Part shown: one piece after another, positions 58,282 through 64,000 of the stretch | How the letters are laid out: the number at the start of each line of letters is the position of its first letter | Numbering within the stretch: position 1 is the stretch's first letter | Source of the DNA: Bacteroidales bacterium | Lineage (GTDB): Bacteria > Bacteroidota > Bacteroidia > Bacteroidales > UBA932 | Reading direction: 5' to 3' | Assembly: GCA_017534745.1 (NCBI GenBank) | Contig: JAFXVX010000019.1 | Coordinates: 62,001-126,000, forward strand | DNA: 64,000 nucleotides | Program-made: the position numbers and the translations under genes | The notes under the pieces: generated by a model | Told to the model about the DNA's origin: nothing | Database searches by the model: none | What the model saw: the letters and a program-made list of their open reading frames with translations, nothing else

Positions 58282-59742
58282 ATGTCTTCAGACAAAGGCA
58301 AATTCAATGTGAAGTATTGTGTCTTCCTGCCGATAGTGCTCATCGTCACAATCTTCCTCTGGGCCGTCCCGACATCGTTCTTCGGCATCGAAGCCCTTAC
58401 CGTTGTACAGCAGAGGGTTATCGCCCTGTTCGTGTTCGCCGCCCTTATGTGGATTTTCGAAATCATCCCCAACTGGACGACCTCGCTGCTGGTTATCGTT
58501 TTCTCCCTGCTCACGGTGTCCAACAAGGGAATCGGCTTCTTCTGCGACCCTGAAGCCGGCCAGCTGGTCAACTACAAGGACCTGATGGCGGCTTTCGCCG
58601 ATCCGGTCGTCATGCTTTTCCTCGGCGGTTTCGTCCTTGCGATTATGGCCGAGAAATACGGCCTTGACGTGACCCTGGCCAAAGGACTCCTTTCATTTTT
58701 CGGCACCAAGCCCAGAATGGTTCTACTCGGTTTTCTGCTGATTATCGCCATCTTCTCGATGTTCATGTCCAACACGGCTACGGCTGCGATGATGCTGGCC
58801 TTCCTGGCCCCGGTGCTCGCGAAGCTGCCGTCTGACGACAAGGGCAGGATAGCCCTCGCCCTCGCCATCCCGGTGGCGGCGAACCTCGGCGGCATCGGCA
58901 CCCCCATCGGAACCCCGCCCAACGCCACGGCGGTCAAATTCCTCGCCGAGGCCGGTTACGACGTGACCTTCGGCGAGTGGGCTCTCCGTATGATTCCGTT
59001 CGTTATCATCATGATACTCCTCGCCTGGGTGCTCCTTCAGGTGCTTTTCCCCTTCAAGAGCAAGGAGATCAAACTTGAAATCCCGGAGAGCAATCGCAAG
59101 GCCGACTGGAAGACCTATGTTGTGTGGGTTACCTTCATCGGGACCATCCTCCTCTGGGCGACCGAGCAGTGGACCAAGATCAACTCCAACGTGGTGGCCC
59201 TCATCCCGCTCGGCGTTTTCACGGCAACAGGTATCTTCACAAAGGATGACATCAAGGAGATCAACTGGAGCGTCCTGTGGTTGGTAGCCGGAGGTTTCGC
59301 CCTCGGCACCTGCCTGCAGGGGACCGGCCTTGCCAAGGTCCTCATCAATGCGATTCCTTTCGGCACGATGTCAGTCATTCTCGTACTCATCATCGCGGGT
59401 CTCGTGTGCTACTTCCTTTCCAACTTCATCTCCAACAGCGCTACTGCAGCCCTGCTCATCCCTATCCTCATTGTGGTAGCAGGGGGCATGGCTGATCCCG
59501 AGGCCGCCAACAACGCCCAGTTCCTCTCCCTCGGCGGCACCAAGGCTATGATCAGCTTCATCGCGATGTGCGCCTCCATCGCCATGCTCTTCCCGATTTC
59601 CACGCCTCCGAACGCTATCGCGTCCTCGACAGGCCTCGTGGAGACCAAAGACATGGCCAAGATCGGCATCATCGTCGGTGTCGTCGGTTTTATCCTCGGC
59701 TACTTCTGGCTCACGAAGATTTTCCCCTTCGCCATGGCGTAG
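58282..59742 (+). CDS. SLC13/DASS-family sodium:dicarboxylate (or related) symporter
   Basis: 486 residues, eleven or so membrane helices. The two family Na/substrate loops are present: MSNTATAAMMLAF and ISNSATAALLIPIL, plus GGIGTPIGTPPNATAVKF and PISTPPNAIASSTGLV. DASS members carry succinate, malate, 2-oxoglutarate, citrate or sulfate, inward, with sodium. Divergent from the porin-kor-gdhA series, which suggests 2-oxoglutarate, succinate or similar as substrate; that is an inference from context. Confidence 0.9.
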   Translation: MSSDKGKFNVKYCVFLPIVLIVTIFLWAVPTSFFGIEALTVVQQRVIALFVFAALMWIFEIIPNWTTSLLVIVFSLLTVSNKGIGFFCDPEAGQLVNYKDLMAAFADPVVMLFLGGFVLAIMAEKYGLDVTLAKGLLSFFGTKPRMVLLGFLLIIAIFSMFMSNTATAAMMLAFLAPVLAKLPSDDKGRIALALAIPVAANLGGIGTPIGTPPNATAVKFLAEAGYDVTFGEWALRMIPFVIIMILLAWVLLQVLFPFKSKEIKLEIPESNRKADWKTYVVWVTFIGTILLWATEQWTKINSNVVALIPLGVFTATGIFTKDDIKEINWSVLWLVAGGFALGTCLQGTGLAKVLINAIPFGTMSVILVLIIAGLVCYFLSNFISNSATAALLIPILIVVAGGMADPEAANNAQFLSLGGTKAMISFIAMCASIAMLFPISTPPNAIASSTGLVETKDMAKIGIIVGVVGFILGYFWLTKIFPFAMA

Positions 59743-59760
59743 GGGGATTTCCCTATACTG

Positions 59761-59799
59761 AAAAAGAGACTGGCTCTGCTTTGAGTCAGTCTCTTTTTT
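59761..59799. terminator. Bidirectional terminator, copy A of a repeated hairpin
   Basis: AAAAAGAGACTGGCTC pairs with GAGTCAGTCTCTTTTTT around TGCTTT. A/T-runs on both sides serve both convergent genes. It is an inverted near-copy of the hairpin at 63843-63882. Confidence 0.85.
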
Positions 59800-59819
59800 G
59801 TGTTGGGTGTTAATGAGGC

Positions 59820-60317
59820 TTACTTCTTCCCGAATCCGGGGCCGGGGCCGCCGCCGCGGTTCATTTGTTCGCGCTTCATGCCATGCCCCTGGTTTTTCTC
59901 CTGATCGTAGATCTTCTGGATCTGGCGGGGAGAGAGGAATGCGCGGAACTTTTTGTAGTAGCCCTCGCGGACGTCGATAATCTCGCGGCTCTGGGCGAAA
60001 CGGTTGAGAATCATCTGCTCAATCTCAGCATCGGTCTTACGGGAGGGCTCGGCACCGGGTTCGACTTCCTTCTTTGCGGGCTGATATTTCTGCTTCACGG
60101 CGAAAATATCATTCTTGTAGGCCTTGAAAACGGGGATGAAACGATCTGCTGTCGCATCGTCGAGGGCAAGCTCTTCAACGAGTTTCATGCACTGGAATTC
60201 GACCATCTGCTCCCTTGAGGGACGGGGCTGGTCGGGGCCGCCTTTTTTGGGTTGCGCGTTAAGCGCGATTCCTGCCGAAATGGCTGCAACGGCGAGGAAA
60301 ACAATCATTTTTTTCAT
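59820..60317 (-). CDS. Small exported Spy/CpxP-like helical protein
   Basis: 165 residues. Signal peptide (FLAVAAISAGIALNA), then an all-helical charged mature part: QMVEFQCMKLVEELALDDATADRF and REGYYKKFRAFLSPRQIQKIYD, the LTPxQ-like segment of Spy/CpxP proteins, and a disordered Gly/Met-rich tail (NRGGGPGPGFGKK). Such proteins act as periplasmic chaperones or sensors. It follows the sigma-antisigma pair by 27 nt on the same strand and is likely its downstream target or modulator. Confidence 0.65.
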   Translation of the reverse strand: MKKMIVFLAVAAISAGIALNAQPKKGGPDQPRPSREQMVEFQCMKLVEELALDDATADRFIPVFKAYKNDIFAVKQKYQPAKKEVEPGAEPSRKTDAEIEQMILNRFAQSREIIDVREGYYKKFRAFLSPRQIQKIYDQEKNQGHGMKREQMNRGGGPGPGFGKK

Positions 60318-60344
60318 GGTTCTTTTCTTTTGGAGGGTTATACA

Positions 60345-60659
60345 CTATTCATCCATCAAATCGAGGAATATATCGTTTTCGGAAAACTCGACCCAGGAGT
60401 CGAGTTCCTCGTCGGAGAGGGACTGCTCGTACTGAAGCATAATGTCCGAAAGGAGGGTTTCCTGTGGTCTGGGACGGAGCGTGAAAAATGCCACTGAAGC
60501 AACGAGTACTATGGCTGCCGCCGCGGAGACCCAGCGGATGACAAGGCTCCTTCTCTGCCTCCCGGGGATTGCGGCCAGTTTCTCATGCATCGCATCGAAA
60601 TATCCGTCCGGTACGGTGTAGGGCATCTTTTTGCCGATATTGTTAAATTCCTTTTCCAT
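60345..60659 (-). CDS. Probable anti-sigma factor, small membrane protein
   Basis: 104 residues. N-terminal acidic segment (MEKEFNNIGKKMPYTVPDG), one membrane helix (SAAAAIVLVASVAFFTL) and a short C-terminal helical part (DELDSWVEFSENDIFLDLMDE). Size, single TM and the place 3 nt after an ECF sigma gene fit an anti-sigma factor with a small N-terminal binding domain, as is usual in Bacteroidota. No zinc-binding HxxxCxxC motif is seen. Confidence 0.7.
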   Translation of the reverse strand: MEKEFNNIGKKMPYTVPDGYFDAMHEKLAAIPGRQRRSLVIRWVSAAAAIVLVASVAFFTLRPRPQETLLSDIMLQYEQSLSDEELDSWVEFSENDIFLDLMDE

Positions 60660-60662
60660 ATC

Positions 60663-61175
60663 TTAAGAGATAATTGCGTTCTTGATTTTTTCTTTTGCGT
60701 AGTGGTAGGCCACCTTGAGTGTCTGGACGCTGCTTCCTGTCACCTCCGCAATCTCCTCGTAACTGAGATCATCGTAGTAGCGGAGGGTGAAAACCGTGCG
60801 CTGCTGGGGGCTCAGGGCAAGGAGGGCCTTCTGGAAGCGAAGAGCCGCTCCGTCGGAGAGATCCACTCCCGGCGAGCTCTCCAGCTGGTCCGCAAGGAAG
60901 GAGTTCTCCTCCGTGAGAGAGATCTCCTTCCTGCGGGAGAGGAATCGCAGGCACTCGTTGGTGGCTATCCTGTAAACCCAGCTGCGGAGCGCGGCTTTTT
61001 CGCGGAGGGAGCCGAGTCCTTTATATATATGGATGAACGTCTCCTGCAGGATGTCCGAGGCGTCGTCGTGGGAGGCGACCATCCTGCGGATGTGCCAGTA
61101 GAGGGGCTGTTCGAATTCTTTCAGAACCTCTTCGAATGTGACTCCCGGAGTCCGTTTATGCAGAAAAATGTTCAT
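60663..61175 (-). CDS. ECF RNA polymerase sigma factor
   Basis: 170 residues. Sigma-2 region DDASDILQETFIHIYKGLGS and WVYRIATNECLRFL; sigma-4 region LLALSPQQRTVFTLRYYDDLSYEEIA with helix-turn-helix EIAEVTGSSVQTLKVAYHYAK. Upstream of the probable anti-sigma gene. Directs a small regulon, probably including itself and the Spy-like gene. Confidence 0.93.
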   Translation of the reverse strand: MNIFLHKRTPGVTFEEVLKEFEQPLYWHIRRMVASHDDASDILQETFIHIYKGLGSLREKAALRSWVYRIATNECLRFLSRRKEISLTEENSFLADQLESSPGVDLSDGAALRFQKALLALSPQQRTVFTLRYYDDLSYEEIAEVTGSSVQTLKVAYHYAKEKIKNAIIS

Positions 61176-61233
61176 TCCGTAAAAACACTCTGCAATAAAG
61201 AAACCAACCGCGGCAAAAAGTTAACGCGGGGGG

Positions 61234-62274
61234 TTAAAAAATTTCTTTGTTGGAGTTTACGTAGCCTCTCCACTTCTCTATCAGGGCGGTCATGTCGGCC
61301 GGGACTGGAGAAACGAAAGACATGCGTTTCCCCGTGGAGGGATGGGCGAAGCCGAGCGTGCGGGCGTGAAGCGCCTGGCGCGGGCAAAGTTCAAAGCAGT
61401 TTGCTATGAACTGACGGTATTTGGCGTAGATGGTGCCGCTGCGGATTTCCGAGCCGCCATAGCGGGCGTCATTGAAAAGCGGGTGCCCGATGGAGCTCAT
61501 GTGGACCCTGATCTGGTGGGTCCTGCCTGTCTCCAGCTGGCATTCGACGACCGTGATGAAGCCGAAACGCTCGAGAACGCGGTAATGCGTCACGGCGTGC
61601 TTGCCCTTCTCCGGGTCATCGACGTTACGGAAGCGGAGACGGTCGTTGGGGTCACGGCCGATGTAGCTTTCGACAGTGCCCTCATTCTCTTTGATATTGC
61701 CCCAGACGACTGCGGTGTAGAGCCTGTCCGTCGAGTGGTCGAAAAACTGCTTTGCGAGGGACATCTGGGCCTCGTCGGTCTTCGCGACGACGAGGAGACC
61801 GGAGGTGTCCTTGTCTATGCGGTGGACAAGGATGCCCATCCTCTCGTCGCTGCCTTTTTCAAGGCCAAGGTGGAACGCCAGGGCGTTGACGAGGGTACCG
61901 GAGAAATTGCCGTGGCCCGGGTGGACGACCATCCCGGCCGGCTTGTTGACAACAAGCAGGGCATCGTCTTCATAGACTATATCAAGAGGAATATTCTCCG
62001 GAAGGATCTCGACACCCCTTCTCTGATAGGGCATTACGAAGCGAATAATGTCTCCGGGACGGACGATAAGGCTCGCCTTGGCCGGGACGTCGTTCACAAG
62101 GACGAAGCCCGCCTTGATGGCGAGCTGCACCCTGTGCCGCGATGTATCTTCCTGGTGGGTAGCGATGTAACGGTCAATCCTGTCCGGTTCCTGACCCTTG
62201 TCCACGACAAGGCGGAAATGCTCGAACATCTCCTGCTGCTCCTCTTCCGGAAGGATCTCGCCCGGAGGAATCAT
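61234..62274 (-). CDS. RluA/RluD-family pseudouridine synthase
   Basis: 346 residues. N-terminal S4 RNA-binding domain (RIDRYIATHQ, AIKAGFVLVNDVPAKASLIV), then the catalytic core with VHRIDKDTSGLLVVAKT, where Asp acts in catalysis, and the ETGRTHQIRVHMSSIGHPL motif. RluD-type enzymes modify 23S rRNA. Its start overlaps the PASTA gene stop by 4 nt, a common Bacteroidota neighbourhood. Confidence 0.93.
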   Translation of the reverse strand: MIPPGEILPEEEQQEMFEHFRLVVDKGQEPDRIDRYIATHQEDTSRHRVQLAIKAGFVLVNDVPAKASLIVRPGDIIRFVMPYQRRGVEILPENIPLDIVYEDDALLVVNKPAGMVVHPGHGNFSGTLVNALAFHLGLEKGSDERMGILVHRIDKDTSGLLVVAKTDEAQMSLAKQFFDHSTDRLYTAVVWGNIKENEGTVESYIGRDPNDRLRFRNVDDPEKGKHAVTHYRVLERFGFITVVECQLETGRTHQIRVHMSSIGHPLFNDARYGGSEIRSGTIYAKYRQFIANCFELCPRQALHARTLGFAHPSTGKRMSFVSPVPADMTALIEKWRGYVNSNKEIF

Positions 62275-63065
62275 TTGGTCGGGACCTTGGAAAGGTCGTT
62301 AGTGAGCCAAATTGCGACGGCGGTGCCCATCGTGCGCGAAGCGCGCGGCGGGCCGTCCTGCCTGTAAACGACAGCGTCGAGCGAGTCGGCGTAGGTCCTT
62401 ATGCCTTCGTCAAAACGGACGCGGCCGACATTGAGGTAGCTGTCGTGGATGGCGTCCATGGCGCTGATGTATTTCATGCCGGAAAGATACGGGATCGTCG
62501 TCCTGCTGTCCGAGGGGTTGAGGCCGACGGTCAGGTCTATCTCAGAACCGGCGATGACTTTCTTGCCGGGAGCTATCACTTTACCGCCGCATTTCTGGCC
62601 GAGGACATTGTTGGTCGCCATGTCGGAGACGTAGTCGAGGCGGCCCAGCGAAAGGCCGTGATTGACTATCTCGGCCTTGGCCTGGACGAGGGAATAGCCG
62701 ATGAGGTTCGGCATCGTCGTCGTGCGCGGAACCACGGAGTTGATGGTGAGGAACACCATACGGCCCTTTTTGACACGGGAACCGGCCTTGGGGTTCTGGC
62801 GGAAGACCGCGCCGGCGGAGAGGCGCCTGACAAACACGGAGTCCGCCACTTTGATCTCGACCCCGCCTTTTGAAGCCGCAACCTCCGCTTCGGCCGGCGT
62901 CATATTGATGAAATCCGGCACCTCGACGGTCTTGCCGTGACGCGTGGCTATGTGGAGGAAAATGGACGCCACCACTATCAGTACCGTCACGAACAGCGCC
63001 CCGAGCAGGACGTTTCGGACTATCCAATTGGAGAATATCTCCTTCCAGTCTATTTTCTTTGCCAT
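62271..63065 (-). CDS. PASTA-domain membrane protein
   Basis: 264 residues from ATG 63065. The longer start at 63089 overlaps the -7 box at 63087-63094 and is unlikely. One N-terminal membrane helix (VRNVLLGALFVTVLIVVASIFL), then three PASTA repeats (VEVPDFINMTPAEAEVAASKG, TTMPNLIGYSLVQAKAEIVNHG, TTIPYLSGMKYISAMDAI). PASTA domains bind peptidoglycan stems or beta-lactam-like groups. Overlaps rluD at its stop. Confidence 0.85.
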   Translation of the reverse strand: MAKKIDWKEIFSNWIVRNVLLGALFVTVLIVVASIFLHIATRHGKTVEVPDFINMTPAEAEVAASKGGVEIKVADSVFVRRLSAGAVFRQNPKAGSRVKKGRMVFLTINSVVPRTTTMPNLIGYSLVQAKAEIVNHGLSLGRLDYVSDMATNNVLGQKCGGKVIAPGKKVIAGSEIDLTVGLNPSDSRTTIPYLSGMKYISAMDAIHDSYLNVGRVRFDEGIRTYADSLDAVVYRQDGPPRASRTMGTAVAIWLTNDLSKVPTK

Positions 63066-63086
63066 TGGTTCGCTTTGATTCTCTTG

Positions 63087-63118
63087 CAAAGATAATCAAT
63101 TCGGCGTGAATATTGCAA
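63087..63118 (-). promoter_or_regulatory. Promoter of the PASTA-rluD unit
   Basis: On the minus strand, TTG (63116-63118), 21 bp, TATCTTTG (63087-63094): consensus Bacteroidota promoter, 22 nt before the ATG at 63065. Confidence 0.7.
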
Positions 63119-63154
63119 AGAAGGGCGCCGGAAATCAAAACTGATAAGAATATT

Positions 63155-63829
63155 ATGAAAAAACTTCTGTTTGTCCTTGTAGCCGCGCTTCCGCTTTCGC
63201 TCGCGGCGCAGAACCTTACCACGGTAGCCTCCGGCAGCCTTGAAGGTGTCTCTGAAGTCAATCGTATAAGTGTTAAATTCGCCTGGGGTGGTGCTACTGT
63301 GGCAGGCATGAGTGAAGAAGCCTACTCTCTCACCGACAAAGCCTGGGAAGACGGAAAGGCCGAGGCTGAGCGGCGCTTCATAGTGGAGCTCAACAACTCG
63401 CTCCGCCGCGCCGCCATCGAGGCCGCCCCCTTTGAGAATACCAAATACACCCTTCTTTTCTCCGTCCTCGGAGTCTCCAAAAACGGCGATGTGACCGGCC
63501 TTGCCCAAATCCTCGATTCTTCCGGCGCTGAGGTTGCCGTGATCGAAAGCATTCACGGCAAGGGCGGCAAGGTCGGCAGCCTCTCGAACCTCGCCGGCGA
63601 CGGTATGGAAAACGCCGCCCGAAGCCTCGGACGCTGCTTCCTCCGCGCCTTCGGTATCATCTACACCCCGACCGAGCAGGAGACCGAATCCATCAAGCAG
63701 CTCCAGGTAGAGATCGACTCCCTCGAAAAAGGCGTGCGTGACGCGACCGGCGCCCTCTACCAGAGCGCCAAGCGCGCAACCCTCGAGCAGTACAAGCGCT
63801 TCCTCGAAAGCCTGCCGTTTGTGAAGTAA
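63155..63829 (+). CDS. Exported protein of unknown function
   Basis: 224 residues from ATG 63155, which opens a signal peptide (LLFVLVAALPLSLAAQ). The mature part starts with a beta stretch (EVNRISVKFAWGGATVAG), then helices with FIVELNNSLRRA, FSVLGVSKNGDVTG and a C-terminal coiled coil (ESIKQLQVEIDSLEKGVRDAT). Reminiscent of exported DUF proteins of Bacteroidota but not identified. Divergent from the PASTA gene and convergent with the OM protein at the right edge. Confidence 0.65.
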   Translation: MKKLLFVLVAALPLSLAAQNLTTVASGSLEGVSEVNRISVKFAWGGATVAGMSEEAYSLTDKAWEDGKAEAERRFIVELNNSLRRAAIEAAPFENTKYTLLFSVLGVSKNGDVTGLAQILDSSGAEVAVIESIHGKGGKVGSLSNLAGDGMENAARSLGRCFLRAFGIIYTPTEQETESIKQLQVEIDSLEKGVRDATGALYQSAKRATLEQYKRFLESLPFVK

Positions 63830-63842
63830 GCCTTTAGCAATG

Positions 63843-63882
63843 AAAAAAGAGACTGACTCAATGACGAGCCAGTCTCTTTTTT
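63843..63882. terminator. Bidirectional terminator, copy B of a repeated hairpin
   Basis: AAAAAAGAGACTGACTC pairs with GAGCCAGTCTCTTTTTT around AATGAC. Read on the minus strand it nearly equals copy A (59761-59799): identical stem arms, different six-base loops. Confidence 0.85.
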
Positions 63883-63898
63883 GATGTGTGCGTGGTCT

Positions 63899-64000
63899 TT
63901 AGAACCTCAGGGCTAAGCCGAGGCCGTTGCGGCCGGAGACGACGTTGAAGGACATCTGGTTCCGCTGGTTGTAGCTGTCCGCCGCCCAGTTGAGGCGCGC
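63899..64000 (-). CDS. Outer-membrane protein, C-terminal fragment
   Basis: Only the last 33 codons are in the window. They read ARLNWAADSYNQRNQ...MSFNVV...GLGLALRF then stop: alternating polar and hydrophobic residues and a final Phe, the normal end of an OM beta-barrel strand. The rest lies to the right of the window. Could be a porin or a receptor; family unknown. Confidence 0.55.
   Translation of the reverse strand, partial: ARLNWAADSYNQRNQMSFNVVSGRNGLGLALRF

Noticed and set aside
1..64000. CRISPR arrays, insertion sequences, integrases or rRNA operons
   Set aside because: I saw no regularly spaced repeats, transposase-like frame or rRNA segments; the only RNA gene found is tRNA-Leu at 38043-38124.

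Overview
The window looks like a chromosome segment from a GC-rich gut-type Bacteroidales (possibly Rikenellaceae/Alistipes-like or a related uncultured lineage; the genus is a weak inference). The reasons are repeated Bacteroidota promoter -7 boxes (TAnnTTTG, several with TTG 19-21 bp upstream), a Bacteroidota-type (subtype iii) type VI secretion system, a carboxypeptidase-regulatory-domain outer-membrane receptor, a 2-oxoacid:ferredoxin oxidoreductase, GH3 and GH20 glycosidases, an orphan HydE and a DUF4491 protein.

Region 1, 1-26285, all minus strand: one long, tightly packed gene series that starts at the ClpV ATPase (26285) and runs leftward. Order of transcription: tssH/clpV, tssB, tssC, four tube-type (Hcp/TssD) genes, a giant VgrG, a beta-helix-like spike partner, a DUF4280 PAAR-like tip, a PEGA protein, an unknown 230-residue protein, an E1-like ThiF-fold enzyme, tssG, tssK, tssE, tssF, a ubiquitin-like protein, an E2 ubiquitin-conjugating-like enzyme, two exported proteins, and a 793-residue lipoprotein/membrane protein with a vWA-type domain, a RING-like zinc site, seven membrane segments and an FHA-like C-terminus. 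dcuB and a GH3 glycosidase (cut by the window edge) follow. The outstanding observation is that a complete-looking ubiquitin-like pathway (E1, E2, UBL, RING-like candidate E3) is interleaved with the T6SS baseplate and membrane genes by 2-10 nt gaps or overlaps. In the predicted topology the RING and FHA domains of the membrane protein face the cytoplasm, where E1, E2 and UBL would be.

Region 2, 26286-38124: a divergent promoter region, six tandem paralogous lipoproteins (GTxW family), an OM beta-barrel protein, an alkaline-phosphatase-superfamily lipoprotein, hydE, a LytTR membrane regulator, a small membrane protein, a GreA/B factor, a Gpx-OhrR pair, AraC and DUF4491 genes. Inside this stretch (35717-38000) is a degenerating patch: a methyltransferase stub, a glutathione peroxidase that has lost its catalytic N-terminal half, and a deleted copy of the OM barrel gene. 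A tRNA-Leu(TAG) closes the region.

Region 3, 38209-52528: GH20 hexosaminidase, a D-2-hydroxyacid dehydrogenase, a very large AsmA-like protein, an AAA-type ATPase overlapping a Sir2 deacylase, rpsU (with a strong Shine-Dalgarno), rplU-rpmA, serS, ruvC and a large OM receptor-like protein.

Region 4, 52577-64000: gdhA, korB, korA and a porin in one minus-strand series, divergent from an SLC13/DASS carboxylate transporter: a plausible 2-oxoglutarate/glutamate/dicarboxylate module. Then an ECF sigma, anti-sigma and Spy-like protein unit, rluD and a PASTA protein, an exported unknown, and the C-terminus of an OM protein at the right edge. Two near-identical terminator hairpins, in opposite orientation, sit between the convergent pairs at 59761 and 63843.
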